Part shown: positions 1-6,493 of the stretch, in pieces
How the letters are laid out: each line of letters begins with the position of its first letter
How positions within the stretch are numbered: the first letter of the stretch is position 1
NCBI GenBank assembly: GCA_015489255.1
Contig: WGAD01000162.1
Coordinates: 1-6,875 of the forward strand
From: Anaerolineales bacterium
Lineage (GTDB): Bacteria; Chloroflexota; Anaerolineae; Anaerolineales; Villigracilaceae
Length of the DNA: 6,875 bases
Reading direction: 5' to 3'
Translations under genes and position numbers: made by a program
Notes under the pieces: generated by a model
What the model was told of the DNA's origin: nothing
Databases searched by the model: none
Seen by the model: only the letters and a program-made list of their open reading frames with translations

Positions 1-3000
1 GTTCAATCTCTTCAATGGTAACTAAGGCGTATCGCAGATCTTCCCGCGCCACGTCCGTATCATTCGCCCGGGCTATGATTTGAATTACCGCCTCTAGAGC
101 TGTAGAGCGATGCCTCGCATTTCTGATCTTTTTAACAGCGGACAGGGCATCCTTCGAGGCGCCGACTTGAGCCAGTACCTGAGCCACCACCTCCAAAGTT
201 TTGGAGCGATAATTCGCATCTTCAATTCCTTCTGCGGCAGTCAAGGCCTGCTGCAGAACTCCCCAAGCACCTTTCACATCGCCAGCCCGAGCTAAAGCCT
301 GTGCCACTGCAGCCAAGGGTTCGGCACAGTTGTAAGAATCTTCAATCCTATCGGCAGCGGTTAAGGCCAGCTGTAAGACTTCCCAAGCGTCCCTTGTCTC
401 ACCCCTCTGAGCCAGTGCTTGTGCTACCACCGCCAAGGCTTTAGAGCGATATTCCATATCCTCAATTCCCTCAATAGCTGCCAGAGCACCTGCTCGGTCG
501 CCAATTTGGGATAATCCCCGGGCTATCAGTATAATAGCCTCAACACGACGCCATTCGCTTTCAATCCCCTCAGCGGCAGATAGGGCTTGATGCAAAGCAG
601 CCCGGGCGCCCTCTATGTCGCCAAGATAGGCCAAGTCTTGCGCTGTCGCAGCCAATGCATCAAAGCGGTCATTCGCATCTTCAATTTTTTCAGCGGCGGT
701 CAGGGCGCTATTTCTGTCACCCATTTGGGCCAAGGTCTGGGCTACTGCCGCCAGAGCTTTAGAGCGATAATTCACATCTTTAATCTCTTCAGCGGCCACT
801 AAGATGTGCTGTAAATCTTGGTAGTCACCCACTTTGAACAGAACTTCGGCAATTGCTGTAAGAGCGTCAGCACGATGCCATTCGCTTTCATTCTTGTTAA
901 GGGCAGATAAGGCTTCCTGCAAGACCTCCTGGAGGCCCCTTGTATCTCCAGATTTGTTCGAGGCTAGCGCCACTGCTGCAAGAGACTGAGAGCGATAGCC
1001 TATGTTTTTAATCTTTGCGGCGACATGCAGGGCTTTTTTCGTATCGCCGATTTGAGCCAAAACCTGTGCTATTATTGAAAGAACGTAAAAGTGATGCCAT
1101 TTGCCTTCACTCTCTTCCACAGCAATCAAGGCTTGGGATATTGCTTTCCGGGCACCCTTTACATCGCCTACCTGGCTCAGCAGTTGAGCTACTGCCGCTA
1201 AGGCCTTGGCGCGATCATCAGCAGGGTACAATCTTTCAGCAATAGCCAAGGCACGCTGCAGATATCGGCGATCACCCGCGTGAGCCAGAGCTTGGGCTAT
1301 TGCCAAAAGAACCTCCTCGCGCGCCCAAACGCTTTCAATTTTCTTGGCGGTGATTAAAGCGCGGCGCAGATCCTCTCGATCCCCAACCGGAGTCATAGTC
1401 TCTGCCACTATCGCTAAAGCTCTGGAGCGATGATATACATCCTCAATCTCCTTTACAGCAGCTAGAGCTTCTTTTTGATACCCTGCCTGGGCTAAGGCTT
1501 GGGCTACCATCAAAAGTGCCTCAGAGCGATACTTTGTCTCCTTGATCTTCTTAGCGATCACTAGAGCTCGCTGTAAAAAGTCCCACGCGGTGTCACTTTC
1601 GTCCACCCGCGCCAGTAGTTTGGCTACTGCTACAAGAGTTTTAGTGCTTCCCCATTTGCTTTCAATCCGCTCGACGACAACCAAGGCGCGACGTAAAGCC
1701 TCTCGTGCTCGCTCGCTCTCCCCTCGCTCGTACAGGCACCCACCAATCTGCTGGTAGGCTTCGGCTTGTTTATCGGGATCGGTGATCATGGCAGCATAAC
1801 GCAGAGCGCGGTCAGTCTGGCCCAGCAAGACCATCGCCTCCAGGGCCTCCACAGGCACGCTGGTCGCCAGGGTGCGCACCGTGGCGTAGAGCAGGCTCCA
1901 GGCCACGACTTGGGGCAGGTGCTCCGGGCGTTTCGCTTCCAGCACCCGCGTCTCGGCCTGCGTCAGGGCGCGCTCCACATTGGCGGCGAACAGGCTGCGG
2001 CTGGGGTCGTGATCCCGGCTGGCGGTGTACCAGGCGGGGTTTTCCACCAGGCGGGCCAGGGCCTCCAGGTCGCCCGCCTGCGCCAAATGCACGCTGGCGT
2101 ATTCCAGCAAATAGCGAGGCACGGCCTCGGATTTCAAGGTGCCCCGCTCCAGACGCTCCAGCACACGCTGTGCCCAGGCCACGAAGCGGGCTTCGATGGC
2201 TTGGGCTTGCCGGCTCAGCATATCTTCGCGGACGTATTGGCCCAGTTTGGGGTGGCTCAGGGTGTAGCCCTGTTGGCGGTTGCCCACCACGAAGCGGGCG
2301 ATGGGGTGCAGGGCTTCCGCCAGGGTCAGGGGATCCAGGTCGGCCTGAGGAGCGGCCAGGGCCAGCAGGTCGTCCTGGGTGAGCGGCCCGAGGGCGCAGG
2401 CCAGCAAATAGAGCACTTCACGCACGGCCCGCTCTTTGAGGGGCGCTTTCTCGCCCCACTGCTTGCGCTGATCCTCCCACCAGCGGTCGAAATAACCGGC
2501 GTAGCCGGGCCGAATCTCGCGGAGATCCGCGGGCCGCAGGCGGGCGGCCTCTTCCCCCCGCGCCCAGAGGTCATCCACATACAGGCGCACCAGCAAGGGG
2601 TCGCCCTCCGTCAGGCGGTGCAGTTCGGCCACAATGTCCACATCGCGGCCCAGTTCGTCCAGGGGGAAGCCCATGGACATCAGGGCTTCGGCGATTCCCT
2701 GGCAGGTCAGGCCCTCCAGGACCATAGCGCGGCCCCGGCCCCGCTGCCAGTTGAGGGCCTCCAGCCAGGCCTCAGGTGTGGGGCGGTTGGCCGTCAGGCG
2801 GGCGCTGACCACCACGCGCACCCGCTCGCCGGGCCGGGCAGGGAACAGATCCGGCCCGGCGCTCCAGCCGGTGGCCTCGTCCAGCCCGTCCACGATGACC
2901 ACCACCCGCCGACCCTGGGGCGGGGCCTGGCGCAAGGCTTCCGCCACGAAGGCGCGCCACATCTCCGGCGTTTCGTCCTTCTCGGGCGGCTTTTTATCGT

Positions 3001-3934
3001 AAGCGCGGGCCAGTTGGGCGGCCAGGATGGCGAAGGCCACTTCAGGCAGGTGGGTGTTGAAGCGCAGGCTCACCGGCGCGAAGACTACGGTCAGGTCGTC
3101 CCGCCGTTGCAGGGCGGCGGCCCAGCGGGCCAACAGGGCGCTCTTGCCCCGGCCTGCCGGTGCGGCGAGCAGCAGGTAGGGCGGGGCAGTTTCGTCCTCC
3201 AGCCAGGCGCTCAGAGCGCGCAGTTCCCCCCGGCGGCCGCCAAAGGGCACGGGGCGCTCTGGCGCACCCAGGTACTCATCCAGGAAGTTCTCCACCCGGA
3301 CGGCGTAGTCGGTGGGCAGGGCGCGCACGGGCGCGGCGAAGTAGTTGACCGTGTTGTGATCGCCGGTGACGATGACGGCCTGGCGCACATCCCCGGCGAT
3401 GCGCACGCTGCGCCCGGCGGCGCGCAGGGCGGCGGTGTGTTGCTCGCGCAGGGCGGCCAACAGCGCCTCGGTGTTGGCGGCGATGCGCTCTAAGGCGCGG
3501 CTGTCGAAGATCGGGCGCAGAGCCTCCTGGCGGCCCAGTTCGTCTTCCAGGTCGCGCAGGAAGTCGGCCAGGGCCTGGGCGGCCTCTTCTTGGCGCCGTT
3601 CGCCCACACCGGGCAGTTGGGCGGCCCAGGCCGCGGCCAGGCGGCGCGGGTCGGGCGCGTCGCGGCGGGTGAGCAGGCGCGCCAACTCCCGGCTCACCTC
3701 GTCGCGGGTGAAGAAGGCCTCATCCATAAGGGCCTGTGCCCAGTTGGGGTGGGCGTCGGCAAAACGCGCGATGGCCCGCAGCAAGGCGGCCTGGAAGGCC
3801 AGGCGGGCGGGTTCGCGCTTCAGCCAGGCGCGGGCTTTGGCTCCGACCTGCCCGGCGGCCAGGTCGAAGACCTTTTCCGTGACGACTTCCACCAGTTTGG
3901 CTAACGCAATGGTGCTTAGCGGCTCCATGGGCAT
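1..3934 (-). CDS. STAND/NACHT-like ATPase with C-terminal TPR-like helical repeats (3' end outside window)
   Basis: This frame is open from the ATG at 3934 to the window edge, giving 1311 codons with no stop. Residues 1-170 are predicted mostly helical, with no recognisable TIR, SIR2 or nuclease motif. Residues 175-197 form a short beta-like linker (GDVRQAVIVTGDHNTVN). The NTPase follows: a FGGRRGEL entry motif at 231-238, Walker A APAGRGKS at 258-265, Walker B VVVIVDGLDE at 344-353, a sensor-like VVVSAR at 374-379, and a GDP motif at 444-446. A winged-helix-like part ends in YTLSHPKLGQYV (557-568). From about residue 723 at least 16 helical repeats run to the edge. Family knowledge: STAND ATPases oligomerise when the repeat domain senses a ligand, and several (Avs, bNACHT) are anti-phage sensors. 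A role here is inferred; a signalling regulator is the alternative. An in-frame ATG at 3928 is an equally plausible start; AAGGG lies just upstream of both. The gene begins 84 bp after hsdM, on the same strand, and no convincing separate promoter was seen in that gap. Confidence 0.9.
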   Translation of the reverse strand, partial: MPMEPLSTIALAKLVEVVTEKVFDLAAGQVGAKARAWLKREPARLAFQAALLRAIARFADAHPNWAQALMDEAFFTRDEVSRELARLLTRRDAPDPRRLAAAWAAQLPGVGERRQEEAAQALADFLRDLEDELGRQEALRPIFDSRALERIAANTEALLAALREQHTAALRAAGRSVRIAGDVRQAVIVTGDHNTVNYFAAPVRALPTDYAVRVENFLDEYLGAPERPVPFGGRRGELRALSAWLEDETAPPYLLLAAPAGRGKSALLARWAAALQRRDDLTVVFAPVSLRFNTHLPEVAFAILAAQLARAYDKKPPEKDETPEMWRAFVAEALRQAPPQGRRVVVIVDGLDEATGWSAGPDLFPARPGERVRVVVSARLTANRPTPEAWLEALNWQRGRGRAMVLEGLTCQGIAEALMSMGFPLDELGRDVDIVAELHRLTEGDPLLVRLYVDDLWARGEEAARLRPADLREIRPGYAGYFDRWWEDQRKQWGEKAPLKERAVREVLYLLACALGPLTQDDLLALAAPQADLDPLTLAEALHPIARFVVGNRQQGYTLSHPKLGQYVREDMLSRQAQAIEARFVAWAQRVLERLERGTLKSEAVPRYLLEYASVHLAQAGDLEALARLVENPAWYTASRDHDPSRSLFAANVERALTQAETRVLEAKRPEHLPQVVAWSLLYATVRTLATSVPVEALEAMVLLGQTDRALRYAAMITDPDKQAEAYQQIGGCLYERGESERAREALRRALVVVERIESKWGSTKTLVAVAKLLARVDESDTAWDFLQRALVIAKKIKETKYRSEALLMVAQALAQAGYQKEALAAVKEIEDVYHRSRALAIVAETMTPVGDREDLRRALITAKKIESVWAREEVLLAIAQALAHAGDRRYLQRALAIAERLYPADDRAKALAAVAQLLSQVGDVKGARKAISQALIAVEESEGKWHHFYVLSIIAQVLAQIGDTKKALHVAAKIKNIGYRSQSLAAVALASNKSGDTRGLQEVLQEALSALNKNESEWHRADALTAIAEVLFKVGDYQDLQHILVAAEEIKDVNYRSKALAAVAQTLAQMGDRNSALTAAEKIEDANDRFDALAATAQDLAYLGDIEGARAALHQALSAAEGIESEWRRVEAIILIARGLSQIGDRAGALAAIEGIEDMEYRSKALAVVAQALAQRGETRDAWEVLQLALTAADRIEDSYNCAEPLAAVAQALARAGDVKGAWGVLQQALTAAEGIEDANYRSKTLEVVAQVLAQVGASKDALSAVKKIRNARHRSTALEAVIQIIARANDTDVAREDLRYALVTIEEIE
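2..1768 (-). repeat. Coding array of at least 16 TPR-like repeats in three length classes
   Basis: In the frame of the STAND gene, residues 723-1311 divide without gaps into 16 units. Their consensus is approximately R-S-x-A-L-x-x-V-A-Q-x-L-A-Q-x-G-D, then a second helix ending in A-x-x-I-E-D/S. Counted from the RS-like start, the unit lengths are 40, 40, 33, 36, 36, 40, 33, 40, 36, 33, 40, 33, 40, 40, 33 and at least 36 (the last is cut by the edge). The length difference lies in the second helix, where 36- and 40-residue units carry an added L-x-x-A-L segment. One more degenerate unit probably precedes residue 723. Such helix-turn-helix units stack into a superhelical solenoid, usually a ligand- or protein-binding surface. 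At the DNA level the units are clearly diverged, so this is an old array and not a recent expansion. Confidence 0.85.
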
Positions 3935-4018
3935 TTTTCCCTTGTGCTGTTCCCAATACCTACGGCAAGAAAGGCTGAAACGTTGCCCGGCGCATCAGGC
4001 TGTTCCTGCTTGGATGTT

Positions 4019-5521
4019 TCAACTGCGTTCATCGTCCAGCAATGCTTCGCTTAGCCCGTTGGCTACCATCCGGATTTGTTCAACCACGGCTTCCAGGTCT
4101 TCCAAAATTTCCTGCGCCAGCACATCGGGGTCGGGCAGGCTGGCAGTTTCTTCCAATGACTCATCCCGCAGCCAGAAAATATCCAGGTTGACCTTGTCGC
4201 GGGCCATGAGTTCGTCGTAGGTGAAGACGCGCCACCGCCCCTGAGGGTTGGTTTCCGGATGCCAGGTAGGCTGCCGGGCATGGCGGTTTTCAGGGTGGTA
4301 GCGTTCCACGAAATCCCGCAAATCATCGTAGGTTAACGGTTTTTCCTTGAGGGTGAAGTGTTTGTTGGTGCGCAGGTCATACACCCAGAGTTTCCGTGTC
4401 CAGGGTTCCTTGCTGGCCGGTTTGCGGTCAAAGAAAAGCACATTGGCTTTGACGCCCTGGGCATAGAAAATGCCGGTGGGAAGCCGCAGCAGGGTGTGCA
4501 CATTGGCCTGTTGCAGCAAGCGGCGGCGCACGACCTCGCCCGCCCCGCCTTCAAAAAGCACATTATCGGGCACGACCACCGCGGCGCGGCCATGCTGTTT
4601 GAGCAGGCTAAAGACGTGTTGCACGAAGTTGAGTTGTTTGTTGCTGGTGGAAACCCAGAAATCGTCCCGCACAATGTTCTGAGATTCCCGGCGGATTTCC
4701 CCTTCGTCGGTGATGTAGGTCACGCTGGATTTTTTGCCGAAGGGCGGGTTGGTGAGCACCATGTCGAACCATTCGCCGGGGTGCTTGGCCAGGCTGTCGG
4801 CTACATGGATGGGGCAGTGTGCCAGATCGTGGCCGATGCCGTGCAGGTAAAGGTTCATGATGCACAGGCGGGCGGTTTCGTTGACGATTTCCCAGCCGTG
4901 CAGCGCCTCGTTTTGCAGGAAGTGCGCCTGCTCACGGTCCAGAGGGAAGTGGTCCAGAATGTGCTGATAGGCAGCCAACAGGAAGCCGCCGGTGCCGGCG
5001 GCAGGGTCTACGATGCGCATCCCCGGTTCGGGGCGCATGACTTCCACCATTGCCCGAATGAGGGGGCGCGGCGTAAAGTATTGCCCGGCACCGGATTTGA
5101 CATCCTGGGCATGTTTTTCCAGCAAGCCCTCGTAGATCGCGCCTTTGACATCTACCCCCAGGCCGGTCCAGGTTTCGCCGTCAATGAGGTTGATGAGGCG
5201 GCGCAGTTTGGCGGGGTCCTGGATTTTGTTCTGCGCCTTGCGGAAGATGCAGCCAATAAGCCCCTGGCGGTGCCCCAGTTCGGTCAAGGTGCGGCGGTAG
5301 TGGGCTTCCAGTTCGGCGCCTTCCAGATTGCGCAGGCTGGCCCAGTTGTGTTCCGGCGGGATGGCACCCGGCTCGCCCAAGGTCTGGGCGCGTTCGTAGT
5401 CCATTTTCAGGAAGAGCAGATAGGTCAACTGCTCCAGGTAATCGCCGTAGGAAACGCCGTCATCGCGCAGAACATTGCAGTAGTTCCAGACACGCTGGAC
5501 AATGGCTGAGGTGGTGGTCAT
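4019..5521 (-). CDS. hsdM: Type I restriction-modification system DNA N6-adenine methyltransferase subunit HsdM
   Basis: The product is 500 residues, a normal size for HsdM. It transfers a methyl group from S-adenosylmethionine to adenine N6 and needs an HsdS subunit for DNA recognition. Residues 1-130 match the helical HsdM N-terminal domain. GQYFTPRPLI (146-155) is the conserved segment before the catalytic fold, DPAAGTGGF (172-180) is the SAM-binding motif I, and NPPF (258-261) is the catalytic motif IV. The C-terminus ends in a helical tail like ordinary HsdM, so no fused target-recognition domain is visible. The start at 5521 is chosen because GAGGAG lies 5 nt upstream; an in-frame ATG at 5608 has no ribosome-binding site and would add 29 residues unlike the family. 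No hsdS or hsdR is adjacent: DUF3800 lies upstream and the STAND gene downstream. All catalytic motifs look intact. Confidence 0.97.
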   Translation of the reverse strand: MTTTSAIVQRVWNYCNVLRDDGVSYGDYLEQLTYLLFLKMDYERAQTLGEPGAIPPEHNWASLRNLEGAELEAHYRRTLTELGHRQGLIGCIFRKAQNKIQDPAKLRRLINLIDGETWTGLGVDVKGAIYEGLLEKHAQDVKSGAGQYFTPRPLIRAMVEVMRPEPGMRIVDPAAGTGGFLLAAYQHILDHFPLDREQAHFLQNEALHGWEIVNETARLCIMNLYLHGIGHDLAHCPIHVADSLAKHPGEWFDMVLTNPPFGKKSSVTYITDEGEIRRESQNIVRDDFWVSTSNKQLNFVQHVFSLLKQHGRAAVVVPDNVLFEGGAGEVVRRRLLQQANVHTLLRLPTGIFYAQGVKANVLFFDRKPASKEPWTRKLWVYDLRTNKHFTLKEKPLTYDDLRDFVERYHPENRHARQPTWHPETNPQGRWRVFTYDELMARDKVNLDIFWLRDESLEETASLPDPDVLAQEILEDLEAVVEQIRMVANGLSEALLDDERS

Positions 5522-5526
5522 GGCTG

Positions 5527-5532
5527 CTCCTC
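5527..5532 (-). promoter_or_regulatory. Shine-Dalgarno sequence of hsdM
   Basis: GAGGAG on the minus strand ends 5 nt before the ATG at 5521. It decides the hsdM start in favour of 5521 over the upstream in-frame ATG at 5608, which follows CACACGGC and has no purine-rich site. Confidence 0.85.
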
Positions 5533-5549
5533 GCAGGCGTGAGGTAAAT

Positions 5550-5578
5550 TTGACATCGGAGTGCAAATCCTGTACAAT
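5550..5578 (+). promoter_or_regulatory. Strong sigma70-type promoter, reading away from hsdM
   Basis: A perfect -35 TTGACA (5550-5555) is followed by a 17-bp spacer and a -10 TACAAT (5573-5578), one mismatch from TATAAT. Transcription would begin near 5585. No plausible plus-strand protein gene follows, but a foldable segment and an intrinsic terminator do, within 120 bp. The promoter sits in the leader of hsdM on the opposite strand, so it could also interfere with hsdM transcription. The sequence match is direct; activity is inferred. Confidence 0.6.
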
Positions 5579-5584
5579 AAAGGT

Positions 5585-5697
5585 GCCGGGGACGAAATTC
5601 GGCTCCATGCCGTGTGATTGGCCGACTGCGGTCGGTGCAGTCCTATATCCCCGGAAGTTTTACTCCTCAAAGGCCGCTAACGTGAGCGGCCTTTTTT
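5585..5697 (+). ncRNA. Putative structured small RNA (about 113 nt), antisense strand between DUF3800 and hsdM
   Basis: The call rests on a consensus promoter, a compact fold and a terminator in the correct order and spacing. A closing stem pairs CCGGGGA (5586-5592) with TCCCCGG (5648-5654), 7 bp. Inside it are CGGC-TCCAT-GCCG (5600-5612) and CCGAC-TGCG-GTCGG (5622-5635). The second has a C(UGCG)G loop of the very stable UNCG class and one further G-U pair. After a short single-stranded linker the terminator hairpin starts at 5669. I do not recognise it as SRP RNA, 6S RNA, tmRNA, tRNA or any riboswitch I know. A 30-codon reading frame at 5607-5699 lacks a ribosome-binding site and ends in the terminator T-tract, so a noncoding RNA is preferred. 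Its last 38 nt are antisense to the 3' end of the DUF3800 gene. The exact 5' end is estimated from the promoter. Confidence 0.5.
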
Positions 5698-6493
5698 GAT
5701 TGTAATACGCGCCGTAGGGGGCATTACGGGTGTCGTCAATATCGTGCACCAGGCGGAAGGCAGGCCACAAGTACCGCAGGTATCGCTCTTCGTGCCGCTC
5801 ATAGAAGCGTTGCAAAGCCCACAGGAAATAGTCTACTGCCTGCAGTCCTCCGGTGTTTTCAGGGCTTCCGACGACAACTTGAATGACCGATTGGCTTTTG
5901 ATGCCCCATTTTTGGTAAAAACGCTCCCGTGCCTGTTCCAACGCCTTTTTCAAAGCCGCAGTGCGGTCGGAGCGGCCGCGGCGGGAGAAGCAAATCACAT
6001 ATTCGTCTTCCTTGTGGAGCCTGTCACGAAAGAGACGCCGTATCAGGTAGTCGTAGAGTTCGTTGGGATGGTATCGGTAACCGGGGTCGTGAGCGTTGCG
6101 CTGGTGCACATAATTCACTACTTGTTGTTTGTCTTTGACCACCGCAAAGAAGCGCAGCCTCTCTATGCTGCGCAGCAGAGCGAAAACCTCGCGCCGAACC
6201 TCGGGCAGGTCATCCTTGGCGTGAAAGGCCAGGGCAGTTTTGCGGGCTTCGGGTTGCATGGAAGGGACGTTCTGGAAGTAAGGATCGGCCAGCAGGTGGG
6301 CGCGCAGGGCTTCCATTTGGGTGTGCAGGCTGGCCGGGTCGGGGACATCCAGCAGGCCCAGAATGAAGTAACGGGAACAGCCGGGCGTGCCCACGCGCGC
6401 TTCGCCGTGGCGGCCAAACAGCACGCCGTCGCCGGCTTCGTCTACGAAGTAATAGCGGCGAGAAGAAGATGTGGAGGGTGGATTGCAATTCAT
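5660..6493 (-). CDS. DUF3800 domain-containing protein
   Basis: The 277-residue product matches the DUF3800 family. YYFVDEAGD (14-22) is the N-terminal acidic signature, FHAKDD (90-95) a central conserved block, and GLQAVDYFLWALQR (216-229) the C-terminal acidic motif. The acidic positions D18, D22 and D221 are all present. The family is thought to adopt an RNase H-like fold and to be a possible metal-dependent nuclease, but its biochemical role is not established; it often lies near restriction-modification and other defence genes. The start at 6493 is chosen because its ATG overlaps the stop of the upstream transposase (ATGA at 6493-6490) and the family motif begins shortly after it. An in-frame ATG at 6553 would add 20 unconserved residues lying over the transposase gene. 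The last codons form the hairpin used as a terminator on the other strand. hsdM follows after 138 bp. Confidence 0.9.
   Translation of the reverse strand: MNCNPPSTSSSRRYYFVDEAGDGVLFGRHGEARVGTPGCSRYFILGLLDVPDPASLHTQMEALRAHLLADPYFQNVPSMQPEARKTALAFHAKDDLPEVRREVFALLRSIERLRFFAVVKDKQQVVNYVHQRNAHDPGYRYHPNELYDYLIRRLFRDRLHKEDEYVICFSRRGRSDRTAALKKALEQARERFYQKWGIKSQSVIQVVVGSPENTGGLQAVDYFLWALQRFYERHEERYLRYLWPAFRLVHDIDDTRNAPYGAYYNQKRPLTLAAFEE
5669..5697 (+). terminator. Rho-independent terminator of the putative small RNA
   Basis: AAAGGCCGCT (5669-5678) pairs perfectly with AGCGGCCTTT (5685-5694) around a 6-nt loop, and six T residues span 5692-5697. The T-tract makes it a plus-strand terminator. On the minus strand the same hairpin lies inside the last codons of the DUF3800 gene and is followed only by TTTGAGG, a poor U-tract, so it is unlikely to end that transcript efficiently. 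Confidence 0.72.

Noticed and set aside
2..1768. Regularly spaced similar stretches on the plus strand, first considered as tandem DNA repeats or a CRISPR-like array
   Set aside because: Spacing is about 99-120 bp with diverged copies and a fully open reading frame; they are coding helical repeats with no unique spacers or conserved direct repeat.
1766..3493. 575-codon open frame on the plus strand opposite the STAND gene
   Set aside because: It is the antisense shadow of a very GC-rich coding region. The minus-strand frame carries intact Walker A, Walker B and winged-helix motifs, while this translation is low-complexity Gly/Ala/Gln/Arg-rich and matches no family.
4358..5509. 383-codon open frame on the plus strand opposite hsdM
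   Set aside because: The complementary frame is unmistakable HsdM with SAM-binding and NPPF motifs; this one has no recognisable domain.
5522..5608. 29-residue N-terminal extension of HsdM from an ATG at 5608
   Set aside because: There is no Shine-Dalgarno before 5608, while GAGGAG lies 5 nt before 5521, and the extension has no similarity to HsdM N-termini.
5669..5694. Hairpin near an AAC/GTT sequence considered as an integron attC or other attachment site
   Set aside because: No matching core-site pair of the attC type was found, no integrase is present, and the T-tract makes a terminator the simpler reading.
5607..5699. 30-codon plus-strand reading frame within the putative small RNA
   Set aside because: No ribosome-binding site precedes it, it lies over the stable stems, and its stop falls in the terminator T-tract.
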